A stretch of DNA of 64,000 nt from an uncultured Butyricicoccus sp. (lineage in GTDB: Bacteria > Bacillota > Clostridia > Oscillospirales > Butyricicoccaceae): assembly GCA_910584935.1 (NCBI GenBank), contig CAJUDU010000005.1, positions 1-64,000 on the forward strand, in the 5' to 3' direction. Positions 38,643 to 46,988 of this stretch are shown here, piece after piece. The notes beneath the pieces were generated by a model. It made no database searches, had not been told where the DNA came from, and saw only the letters and a list, made by a program, of their open reading frames with translations. The position numbers were made by a program, and so were the translations under genes. The stretch's first letter is position 1; each line of letters begins with the position of its first letter.

Positions 38643-38914
38643 GGATTCACCTTTTCCTTTAACTGTCGGCTCGGTTCAAACACCGGCACTACTGCCGCCG
38701 GTACAGGCAAAGGTTCACCCGTGACCGGGTGCCTTCCTGTAAATGCTGCGCGGCGACGGGTCTTGAATGTGCCAAACCCTGGAAACTGTACTTTTTCCCC
38801 ATCCTGTATGGCTTGCACAATACATTCCAGCACAGCATCGGTCAAATATTCCGCGTCCCGCCTGGTCATGCCGGTTTTGCCTGCAACCCGATAAATAAAT
38901 TCACTTTTGGTCAT
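38633..38914 (-). CDS. hup: HU family DNA-binding protein
   Basis: Histone-like nucleoid protein of 93 residues. It has MTKSEFIYRVAGKTGMTRRD, the FPGFGTFKTRRRAA saddle and GRHPVTGEPLPVPAA arm. The start ATG at 38914 overlaps the mazG stop (ATGA) and has GGAGGG; the frame is open 11 codons upstream within mazG. An HU gene translationally coupled to mazG and rqcP occurs in several Clostridia. Confidence 0.92.
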   Translation of the reverse strand: MTKSEFIYRVAGKTGMTRRDAEYLTDAVLECIVQAIQDGEKVQFPGFGTFKTRRRAAFTGRHPVTGEPLPVPAAVVPVFEPSRQLKEKVNPCG

Positions 38915-39711
38915 GCCTGCCCTCCGGCGTGCTTTGCTTGCTGCCAAAGCGTTTCTAATTCTACTTGGGTCATGGCAGAAAATTCCCGGTTTTGTGCTGT
39001 GGCTTGCTGCTCTGCTATCGTAAACCGTTGGATGAATTTATCGGTTGCGCGTTCCAGTGCTTGTTCTGGCTCCACACCCGCAAACCGTGCCAAGTGCACA
39101 GCGGCAAAAAATAGATCGCCGATTTCATCGGCAAGATCACCATCCCCGGCAAAAGCACGCTCAACCTCTACAAGCTCCTCATGGGCTTTCGCCAAGGCAT
39201 TGCTGGCATTTTCCCAATCAAATCCGGCTTTTGACGCCTTTTTCAGCACTTTATCTGCACGGATAAGCGCTGGCAGCGACCGCGCAACACTTTCTAAACC
39301 ATCAGCAGCAGTTTGCTGGTGCTTTTCAGTTTTCTTGAGATCTTCCCAATTGCCCAAGATTTCTTCGGTGGATTGCACTTTGGTATCTCCAAAAATATGC
39401 GGGTGCCGGAAAATGAGTTTTTTGCAAATGCCATCCGCAACATCTTGGATATCAAAAACACCTTTTTCTTTTTCCATTTGAGCATGAAACACCACTTGCA
39501 GCAGGACATCGCCCAATTCTTCCTGTAATAACACCGCATCGTCATTGTCAATGGCTTCGATTGCTTCGTAGGTTTCTTCAATGAAATTGCGGCGTATAGA
39601 ATGGTGGTCTTGTTCCCTGTCCCACATACAGCCGCCTGGCGCACGCAGGATTTCCATAATGTGAAGCAAATCTTCAAATGTATAGTTTTCTTTAAACGTG
39701 AAGTCTAACAT
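38911..39711 (-). CDS. mazG: nucleoside triphosphate pyrophosphohydrolase MazG
   Basis: Hydrolyses (d)NTPs, including damaged ones, to monophosphates. The 266-residue protein has two MazG helical domains; the first has the metal motif EETYEAIEAID followed by EELGDVLLQVVFHAQ (about 46-80), and the second has AHEELVEVERAFAGD followed by DEIGDLFFAAVH (about 183-216). It lacks the N-terminal methylase domain of Bacillus YabN. Its ATG has AGAGGG; 12 bases after the flippase gene. Confidence 0.93.
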   Translation of the reverse strand: MLDFTFKENYTFEDLLHIMEILRAPGGCMWDREQDHHSIRRNFIEETYEAIEAIDNDDAVLLQEELGDVLLQVVFHAQMEKEKGVFDIQDVADGICKKLIFRHPHIFGDTKVQSTEEILGNWEDLKKTEKHQQTAADGLESVARSLPALIRADKVLKKASKAGFDWENASNALAKAHEELVEVERAFAGDGDLADEIGDLFFAAVHLARFAGVEPEQALERATDKFIQRFTIAEQQATAQNREFSAMTQVELETLWQQAKHAGGQA

Positions 39712-39723
39712 AATTCCCTCTAG

Positions 39724-41337
39724 TTATTTAATTTTCAGTAATTTTACAAGTTTCTTACCGCCCGGCAGCAACAGGATATCTTCTTTTTCCAGCGCGGAAA
39801 GCGCCAGCAACAAGACAAGATAAACCATGCCTGCCACGGCAATTGCTGCCAAAACCGCTACGCTGCCAAACTGCGGCGCAAGCAAGCGATGGATAATGGA
39901 AGCAGCGGCACCCATGCCCATACAGGCGGCAAATGGGCGCATAAATAGTTTATCCAGTTTTGGCAATTGAATATAACGCCGCAGCCACCACAAATTCAGC
40001 GCGGCGATGAGTGTGTAACAGGCAATTGTGCCGATTGGCGCACCATAAATATGGATTGCCTGATGTCCAACCAACAAGTAGTTCAGTACAATTTTGCAAA
40101 CGCCACCAAACAGCATGGTCAGTACAGGGACTTTGACCTGCCCAATTGCCTGCAAAATTGCATTGGACAGCCCGACAAGCGCAACCGCAGGGATTGCTAA
40201 CGCTAAAATGCAAAGCAGGTTGCCACCCAAGGCTGGGTCAAGCATCGGATTTTTGGCAAATACAGGGTCATCCGCAAAAAGCAGCGAAATAATTGGGTGT
40301 GCCAGCACCACATAACCCACGCAGGAAGGTAATGCAATCAGCATAGCAATGCGCATGGCACTGCCCATATTCTGCGCGGCAAGGGTATGGTTTTGCTGGG
40401 CATATGCCCCAGCAAGCGCGGGCAATACCGCGGTTGCCAGCGCCGTAATTAGGGTTTGCGGGAAATTGAACATGGTAAACGCCTGTCCGGTATAGACACC
40501 ATAAAGGGCATTTGCTTCGGATAGGGTGTATCCAATGCCTTGCAGTCGGCTGACCAGCATGGCGGTATCCACCAGTGTAGTCACACTTGTGACCGAACTG
40601 GTGAGCGTTACAGGAATCACCGTCAGCAGAAGCACCCGCATTAACTGCCTATATGGGCGGCACATATCATTCAATGCGGCGGTTCTGGTTGTTTTCCGCC
40701 CAAACCCGGCATAAAGCAGCATCACAAGCGCCGCTAAAGCTTCACCGGCGGTGACACCCAAAATGGCACAGGCAGCTTTTTCCGGGTCATCCAGCCCAGC
40801 GGCTGCGGCACGCGAGGCAAAAAACAGCCCAAGCATAACTTTGCCCGCCGCTTCAACAATTTGGGACAAAGCGGTAGGCGTCATATTGGACAACCCTTGG
40901 AAACAGCCGCGCACAACAGCAATGACCGCAACAAAAAAAACGGCAGGGGCAATGGCACGGATTGAAGCAAATGCCATTGGGTTTTTGCTGGCATTTGCAA
41001 TCCAGCCTGCCGCGCTGTAAAGCGCAAAGGCACATAACGCGCCAAATGAAATAAAAACCAGCGCGGCTAACCGGGCAATCCGTTTAACTTCACGCGCGCG
41101 CCCCAATGCGGCAGCTTCTGAAACCAGCTTGCTTAACGCAACGGGCACACCTGCCGTTGCAATGACAAACATGACGGTGTAATATTGATATGCACTGTTA
41201 AATATACCCATGCAGGTATTGCCAATTAAGTGCTGGAGCGGGATTTTAAAACCTGCTGAAATGATTTTAGCAATAAATGTACCAGCGACTAAAATCATAG
41301 CGCCCTGCATAAAGGTTTGTTTTTTATTTTTCTGCAA
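39724..41337 (-). CDS. polysaccharide-exporter (MATE/MOP) family flippase, YabM/SpoVB-like
   Basis: Integral membrane protein of about 537 residues with roughly 14 spans, resembling the lipid-linked oligosaccharide flippases YabM, SpoVB and MurJ. Typical features are AGTFIAKIISAGFKIPLQHLIG near the start and VALSKLVSEA. Start is uncertain: the GTG at 41346 sits one base from AAAGG, so I prefer TTG 41337 with that site nine bases upstream; an ATG at 41310 has none. Gene order yabM-mazG-(hup)-rqcP matches Bacillus yabM-yabN-yabO. Confidence 0.85.
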   Translation of the reverse strand: MQKNKKQTFMQGAMILVAGTFIAKIISAGFKIPLQHLIGNTCMGIFNSAYQYYTVMFVIATAGVPVALSKLVSEAAALGRAREVKRIARLAALVFISFGALCAFALYSAAGWIANASKNPMAFASIRAIAPAVFFVAVIAVVRGCFQGLSNMTPTALSQIVEAAGKVMLGLFFASRAAAAGLDDPEKAACAILGVTAGEALAALVMLLYAGFGRKTTRTAALNDMCRPYRQLMRVLLLTVIPVTLTSSVTSVTTLVDTAMLVSRLQGIGYTLSEANALYGVYTGQAFTMFNFPQTLITALATAVLPALAGAYAQQNHTLAAQNMGSAMRIAMLIALPSCVGYVVLAHPIISLLFADDPVFAKNPMLDPALGGNLLCILALAIPAVALVGLSNAILQAIGQVKVPVLTMLFGGVCKIVLNYLLVGHQAIHIYGAPIGTIACYTLIAALNLWWLRRYIQLPKLDKLFMRPFAACMGMGAAASIIHRLLAPQFGSVAVLAAIAVAGMVYLVLLLALSALEKEDILLLPGGKKLVKLLKIK

Positions 41338-41346
41338 AAATAGCAC

Positions 41347-41567
41347 GCCTTTCTTTGGGATTCCGGCGAGGCTGCTGGTTTATATCGTGTTTTGCCGCGC
41401 CAGCCCCGCTGAAAAGCTGCTCCAAGGCAAACTTGCAGCAGGGCAGCAATTTCATACGGATACGGGCATTGCGCCTCATGTGATTGGGGAGATACAAAAA
41501 CAGGTTCCTATAAAACAGCCTGCACTATTTTTACTTATGCAAAGGCACGCGCTGTTATGTGCCCTGT
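41347..41567. other. intergenic region between zinc-ribbon gene and flippase
   Basis: About 220 bases with no supported gene, convincing promoter or terminator. A minus-strand frame of 43 codons from 41455 to 41324 overlaps the flippase start but has no ribosome binding site. Confidence 0.3.
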
Positions 41568-41963
41568 TTACTTCAGCGAAGTACCACAAGCCGAACAGAA
41601 CAAATCATCACGGCTGCATTGTTTGTTGCAGACCGGGCAAGTAATGGTTGGTTTCATGGCTGCAAGCTGGGCACGAAGCCCATCAATTTGCCCATGCAAG
41701 GCATCAAGCTGTTCCAAATAGCCATCCATTGCATCAGGCGCGACTTCTGTCCCCAAATGGATATCATAGACCAGTTTTCCGATTTCTTTATACAGGATTT
41801 CGCTTTCGGTGTTCAAATCAAAAATTTGCAAATTGATTTTGGTTGCCTGTGCCATATCCCCGGCAGCTTTGCCTGCGGAACCAACGGCACGGCTTGCCGC
41901 TTCACCGGTTTTCCCTGCGACAATTTTTACTTTTTCCAGCAGCATTGCAACTTTGTTATCCAT
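41568..41963 (-). CDS. zinc-ribbon protein with alpha-helical N-terminus
   Basis: A 131-residue protein of unknown function. Residues 1-45 look like an amphipathic helix rich in Ala, Lys and Gly, 46-105 a probable coiled coil (LEQLDALHGQIDGLRAQLAA), and 109-126 a zinc ribbon with Cys109, Cys112, Cys123 and Cys126. No membrane span. The ATG at 41963 has AAAGGAG. It has its own strong promoter. Confidence 0.8.
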   Translation of the reverse strand: MDNKVAMLLEKVKIVAGKTGEAASRAVGSAGKAAGDMAQATKINLQIFDLNTESEILYKEIGKLVYDIHLGTEVAPDAMDGYLEQLDALHGQIDGLRAQLAAMKPTITCPVCNKQCSRDDLFCSACGTSLK

Positions 41964-42038
41964 TTGGGCTAGCTCCTTTCAATTGGGCGCTGACACGCCT
42001 CTGGAAATCTATTCTTATTTTAACATCTGGTTGGAGTC

Positions 42039-42068
42039 ATTATACTCCCCTACCCCCAAAAAAGTCAA
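42039..42068 (-). promoter_or_regulatory. sigma-A promoter of the zinc-ribbon gene
   Basis: Minus-strand TTGACT (42063-42068), 18-base spacer, perfect TATAAT (42039-42044), 75 bases upstream of the start codon. Confidence 0.8.
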
Positions 42069-42106
42069 CCCCCACCGGATTCCCTTTTCCTTACTTTGCT
42101 TGTCCC

Positions 42107-43376
42107 TCATTCATACTTAGGCGCAACAAAATAAGCAAAATATCCTTTTCCCATATAGCCATCCGATATGGCAGCAACACAGCTGCGCATTTTTACAGTA
42201 CTGCCCCAATTCCCATCTATCACAGTAATTTTAACCGTATCTTCATGCGGTTCCACATCATATACAATCGCGGTATGGCTAAGGTGTTTTGCTGTGAGAG
42301 ATGTTCCATTCAGGGCAAATAAAGCAAGGTCACCCGAACGGGGTGTATAAGTGCCGCCGGCATATACCGTCTGTGCCCAGGTATAATAAGGCGCATCAAA
42401 CTTGCCTAAATTTGCAGAAGTGCTGCTCCCCAATATACTCGTAGGGACTTTTGCTGCCCTTGCACACCAGGAGGCAAATTCAGAACACCATGCAGAACCA
42501 TTGCTGCCAAAATAACGCCCATACTCTGTATAATTCTTGCTGCCACGATAAGAACCATCCAACTGGTTTTCCGCATCCCCCTCGCCATAACCGATTTGCG
42601 AAAGGGCAACAGCAATAATATCCTGCCGGTACCCCCCCTGTTAAAGCGACATTTTGCAATGCCTGATAATATGGGCTGGACATATATTCTGCCGAAAAGC
42701 TAACCTTTGGAAGCGACTCTGCTGTTTTAGGCGAGTTTGCTTTACTGCCGCCCCATTGCTGAACTGCCTGCTTCAGTCGGGTGTATACAACGGCTGTCTG
42801 TGCCCGCGTCATATGCGCTTTCGGCACAAAATGCCCTTGTATATCCATGCCTGAAAGCAAACCAAGGGAATAACAGGCTAATACCGCACCACTATGATCA
42901 AGATTTACAGTTTCTAAATCTGGAATCTTACTTTCTGCTGCCTGGAGCGTCTGTATATCCGGAAACCTTACCCCCTGGTCATCCATGACATGATACATAA
43001 TCTGCGCCATATCTTCCCTAAGCAGTTCATATGAATGCTGATTGTCCGCAATGCCGTCAAGCAAATGGTGGAACATTGCCACATCATAATATTTTGCATA
43101 CCATGCCCCAGATGCTGCGCTGCTTTCCACCTCATCACGATAAAATGCACATGTAAGAATTGTGACAAACTGCGCTAGTGTTATTTTGTCATCGGGGGCA
43201 AAAGTGTCTTCCTCTACACCAGCCATCACTTTATCATGATAAGCCTCGGACACAGCATCATATGCCCAATGCCCAGGCTGCACATCCACAAAAGGAGTGC
43301 TGCCAGCATAAGCAGGGGTAGTCAATCCGATACATAAGATTAGCGCCAGGAGCACCATGAAACGAAATTTTTTCAT
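42107..43376 (-). pseudogene. exported SLH-domain / CHAP-like protein, frameshifted at a G7 tract
   Basis: The N-terminal part (ATG 43376, GGGGAAG upstream) has a signal peptide (about 1-25, ending PAYAG) and SLH-type surface-layer repeats (FVDVQPGHWAYDAVSEAYHD; DKITLAQFVTILTCAF; HMTRAQTAVVYTRLKQ). After NVALTGG the frame is lost at seven consecutive G (42632-42638 read as C on plus). With six G the protein would continue as YRQDIIAVALSQIGYGEGD into a CHAP-like amidase domain with Cys in NGSAWCSEFASWCA and His in HLSHTAIVYD, ending at 42107. This may be a real mutation, phase variation, or a base-calling error. Confidence 0.75.
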
Positions 43377-43412
43377 GTTACATTTCTCTTCCCCTATATA
43401 AACAAAAGCAAA

Positions 43413-44333
43413 TCAGCCAATAAATTCGTGTAAAACTGAAGATTCCGGAATGTAGGGTAAGTAATCAATTGGCGCAAACCGGTTTAAACCTTGTACAGCA
43501 CCTTGCAGCCCGGCTGCAAGCAGGTTTTCCTCATATTGCCCCAATTTGTTTTGCAAAATCCCGCATAAAATACAGGTTTCATAGGGGATATAAGAATCAA
43601 TTTTATAAGCTGCTGTATGGCATACCGGGTCAATATACATCCGCTCGCCACGGCGCACAGACTTCCATTGCTGTATCGTAATGTCCACTGGCGCACCACG
43701 GAAATTTGCATCCCGCACCGCCCGACGGTAAAACCGCAGCTGGTCTGATGTTAAAACCCAACCATCCATATCCACTTCACTATTCAGTGAAATATATACA
43801 CCGGTTGAGATCTGTTCCAAACCGCCGGTAATAACATGGTTGAATGCGTGAATCCCTTCGATAACAACCATTTCATCCCCAGAAAGTGATAGGGTTTTTA
43901 CTTGCTTTGTACGCTGCTTGGTTGCAAAATCAAATGTTGGGATTGCAATTTCCCCGCCTTGCGCCAACTTTGCCAAATGGTCATGCAGCAAAGGCAGTTC
44001 CATACATAACGGTGATTCAAAATCTGGCACGTTGTTTTCTTCATCCCATGGGACTTGGTATTCCCCACGGCTTAAATAATAATCATCCATTGAAATTGTT
44101 TCCACACGGACGCCCTTTTGATGCAGCGCACGGCGCAAACGGTCAGCTGTTGTTGTTTTGCCGCTTGAGGATGGGCCGCATAATAACACAATTGGGTGTG
44201 TTTTCTGCCGCAATATAAGCTGTTCTGCAACAGCATTGATTTGATTTTGATAATGTTCCTCACAAGAGGCAATAAACCCTGCGGGGTCTGTTTTTGCCTG
44301 CGTATTCATCCAAGTTAAATCATACTTTGCCAT
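43413..44333 (-). CDS. uridine kinase-like P-loop nucleoside kinase
   Basis: Probably phosphorylates a nucleoside or similar metabolite. The 306-residue protein has Walker A GPSSSGKTT (53-61), the ETISMDDYYLSRGEY segment typical of uridine kinase/phosphoribulokinase relatives, and VVIEGIHAFN as the Walker-B-like strand. It is longer than Udk (about 210) and belongs with the larger Clostridial nucleoside kinases, some of which carry a TGS domain; none is seen here. Follows hemZ by 44 bases. Confidence 0.8.
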   Translation of the reverse strand: MAKYDLTWMNTQAKTDPAGFIASCEEHYQNQINAVAEQLILRQKTHPIVLLCGPSSSGKTTTADRLRRALHQKGVRVETISMDDYYLSRGEYQVPWDEENNVPDFESPLCMELPLLHDHLAKLAQGGEIAIPTFDFATKQRTKQVKTLSLSGDEMVVIEGIHAFNHVITGGLEQISTGVYISLNSEVDMDGWVLTSDQLRFYRRAVRDANFRGAPVDITIQQWKSVRRGERMYIDPVCHTAAYKIDSYIPYETCILCGILQNKLGQYEENLLAAGLQGAVQGLNRFAPIDYLPYIPESSVLHEFIG

Positions 44334-44377
44334 AATATCCCTCCGGGTACGATTCCGGCATTTACCTGCCGGATATT

Positions 44378-45841
44378 CTATTTCTCTGCAATTAACCGCC
44401 TTTTTGCCATATCAATACGGCTGCCGGCTTCTATATATTCTTTGGGATACTTGGGGTTTGTCACACGGGTGATTTTGCCGGTTTGCCGGTCAACCCGCTT
44501 GCTGACACCCCCTGCACCCGCACTGATAATCGTTTGTATTTCTTCCATCATGACAATATTATAAAGGCTTTCGGTATCTGGTTTGCACCAACCGACATTT
44601 TCAAACCCACCAGCAGTGAATTTCTGCCGGTATAAATAATAAGGCCCATATCCCGCTTGCCCAAGCGCTTTTGCCGACGCATCCAACATGATTTTGACAC
44701 TGTCGCGCTGCTGCATATTCGCTACTTTATCTGAAAGATTTGCGCCGCGTTTAATTGCCAATGTATGCACGGTAATATTTTCTGGCGCAAGGTCAATCAG
44801 TGTATCAATTGTGTGAGCAAAACTTTCCGGCGTATCCCCTGCCAACCCGGCAATGGTATCCATATTGATGATTGGAAATCCGGCATCCCGCGCAAGCGCA
44901 TATGCGGAAAGCACATCTGCCGCGCTATGGCGCCGCCCAATGCGTGCCAGCACAGCATCATTCATGCTTTGTGGGTTAATGGATATCCGGTCTGCCCCGC
45001 CCGCATGGATTGTCACCAGTTTTTCTGCTGTAATGGTATCTGGGCGCCCTGCTTCAACTGTATATTCCCGCAAGCGGGATAAATCAAAGACTTTTGCCGT
45101 TTGTTCCATCAGCCGTGCAAGCTGACTAGCGGAAAGGGTTGTCGGCGTGCCGCCGCCAATGTAAATACTGGATAGCTTTAACCCGTTTTCTTTGAGTAAA
45201 GCGCCTGTTTGTTCCAGTTCACGGCATAACGCATCCAAATACGCCGGGATAAGCGCAGCAGATTTTTCGATTGAATGCGACACAAAAGAACAATAAGCGC
45301 ACCGGGAAGGACAAAATGGAATACCGATATACAATGAAACTTCATCCGTCGGCAGTTCTTCTAAAGCTGCTTGTGCATATGCCGCGGCACGCATGGCAAG
45401 GGCTGTCCGTGCTGCGGAAACTTGATATTGTTCCCGGAAATACTGTGCCGCCTGTCCACGCGATTTGCCACGTGACATCAAGCCACGCGCCAGCTTGGCA
45501 GGGCGCACGCCCGTCAAGCTGCCCCATTCCGGCGGTTCCGGCAAACCGGGGACAATGGCATCAAAGATAGACAGTTTGACAATTTCGGTTGCAACACGCT
45601 TTTCACCGCGTGCATCCAGCCCCGCAACTGGGGCTGTGCGTACCGCTTTGCGCAAAACACCATGGAACTGGACTTCTGCTTCTGCCTGTATCATATCACC
45701 TGTTTGGCGCAGGCGGCTGATGCAAAAGTCTGCTGCTTCTGGGATGCTTTGCGTTTGTGCCGGGATTTCTGCTGGGATGAGATGCAGTAAAATTTCTTCT
45801 ACCGCGTGCTGCAGTCCATGCCCTTCTAATTGATATATCAT
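44378..45841 (-). CDS. hemZ: coproporphyrinogen dehydrogenase-like radical SAM protein HemZ
   Basis: Radical SAM enzyme of the HemN family, named for oxygen-independent coproporphyrinogen III oxidation; in anaerobes lacking haem synthesis the true substrate may differ. The 487 residues have a non-catalytic N-terminal domain (about 1-165), then the iron-sulfur motif Cys177, Cys181, Cys184 in IPFCPSRCAYCSF, the SAM GGGTPT motif and a HemN C-terminal domain. Its ATG overlaps the stop of the preceding metallohydrolase gene (ATGA). No haem genes are nearby. Confidence 0.9.
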   Translation of the reverse strand: MIYQLEGHGLQHAVEEILLHLIPAEIPAQTQSIPEAADFCISRLRQTGDMIQAEAEVQFHGVLRKAVRTAPVAGLDARGEKRVATEIVKLSIFDAIVPGLPEPPEWGSLTGVRPAKLARGLMSRGKSRGQAAQYFREQYQVSAARTALAMRAAAYAQAALEELPTDEVSLYIGIPFCPSRCAYCSFVSHSIEKSAALIPAYLDALCRELEQTGALLKENGLKLSSIYIGGGTPTTLSASQLARLMEQTAKVFDLSRLREYTVEAGRPDTITAEKLVTIHAGGADRISINPQSMNDAVLARIGRRHSAADVLSAYALARDAGFPIINMDTIAGLAGDTPESFAHTIDTLIDLAPENITVHTLAIKRGANLSDKVANMQQRDSVKIMLDASAKALGQAGYGPYYLYRQKFTAGGFENVGWCKPDTESLYNIVMMEEIQTIISAGAGGVSKRVDRQTGKITRVTNPKYPKEYIEAGSRIDMAKRRLIAEK

Positions 45842-46467
45842 TGGGTTGCCTGACGCATATAAGGATTATATTTACGTTCTTCCGCAAGGGTGCTTAATCC
45901 CTCATGCCCTGGCAATACTTTATAGTCCCCTGGGAGGTCATGCAGGCGTTTGAGTGAATGCAGCATTTCATTGAAATCGCCGCCTTCTAAATCACACCGC
46001 CCGCATTCATGCCGGAATAAGGTATCTCCTGTAAACAGCACATCCCCAACTTGTATCACAGAAGAACCCGGCGTATGCCCAGGCGTATTCATATAATGAG
46101 CTGTCATGCCGCCGAATGTTACCTCTGTGCCTTCTTCAGCTTCTATATCCACTGGCGTTTCAACAAAACCCCGCGCAAAGGGACGAAATTCCCCCATTGC
46201 CTCCTGATGCAGCAACCATAAATCCCCTTTGGGGCAAACCAGTTTTGCACCGGTCTGCTGGGCAACTTCATGCGTTGCAAGGATATGGTCAAAATGCCCA
46301 TGGGTCAGAAGAATATAGCAGAGCTTAATATTTTCTGACTGAACCGCTTCCAAAATGCTTTTGGCATTATCACCAGGGTCAATCACTGCACCTTCCCGAC
46401 TGTTCTCATCATAAATAATATAACAGTTGGTCTGTACCATGCCGACCACAAGATGCAAAATTTTCAT
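45838..46467 (-). CDS. MBL-fold metallohydrolase (glyoxalase II-like)
   Basis: A 209-residue YcbL/glyoxalase-II-like hydrolase with the dinuclear metal motif THGHFDH (His56, His58, Asp60, His61), HTPGSSV, FTGDTLF and the final PGHE. The exact thioester or other substrate is unknown. AAGGGG precedes the ATG at 46467. It lies between dtd and hemZ, an arrangement common in Clostridia. Confidence 0.88.
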   Translation of the reverse strand: MKILHLVVGMVQTNCYIIYDENSREGAVIDPGDNAKSILEAVQSENIKLCYILLTHGHFDHILATHEVAQQTGAKLVCPKGDLWLLHQEAMGEFRPFARGFVETPVDIEAEEGTEVTFGGMTAHYMNTPGHTPGSSVIQVGDVLFTGDTLFRHECGRCDLEGGDFNEMLHSLKRLHDLPGDYKVLPGHEGLSTLAEERKYNPYMRQATQ

Positions 46468-46506
46468 CGGATTCCCCTTCTTTCTGCCCGGCAGCAGCCG
46501 GTAAAC

Positions 46507-46968
46507 TTATTTTTTGCTGCTTTTCATTTCTTCAGTATCCATAATAATGGTAACAGGCCCGTCATTGACCAATTCCACTGCCATATCGGCACCAAATTCG
46601 CCGCATTCCACATGAATACCAGTTTCACGGCAGCGTGATAAAAATGCTTCATATAGTGGAATTGCTTTTTCCGGACGTGCCGCACGGATAAAACTGGGAC
46701 GTTTGCCGCGGCGACAATCACCATATAACGTAAACTGGGAAATCACCAGCAGCCCACCGCCAATATCTGCGGCAGATAAATTCATTTTATCATTTTCATC
46801 GGTGAAAATACGTAAACCTGTGCATTTGTCTGCCAAATAGATGACATCCTCTGCAGTATCATCCTCACTGACACCCAAAAGGATTAACAACCCTTTGTCA
46901 ATTTTACCATGTATCTGCCCATCAATTGCAACCGATGCGCGGGATACACGTTGAATCACTGCCTTCAT
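46507..46968 (-). CDS. dtd: D-aminoacyl-tRNA deacylase
   Basis: Removes D-amino acids and glycine mischarged on tRNA. The 153-residue protein has the cross-subunit active-site motifs SQFTLYG (77-83) and NDGPVT (135-140), where the second carries Asp instead of the more frequent Pro. It follows relA by 20 bases, as in many Firmicutes. Confidence 0.95.
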   Translation of the reverse strand: MKAVIQRVSRASVAIDGQIHGKIDKGLLILLGVSEDDTAEDVIYLADKCTGLRIFTDENDKMNLSAADIGGGLLVISQFTLYGDCRRGKRPSFIRAARPEKAIPLYEAFLSRCRETGIHVECGEFGADMAVELVNDGPVTIIMDTEEMKSSKK

Positions 46969-46988
46969 AACCGGTTTTCCCTCCTTTT

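Noticed and set aside
41324..41455. 43-codon minus-strand frame overlapping the flippase start
   Set aside because: No ribosome binding site, no recognisable product, and it overlaps a clear gene start.
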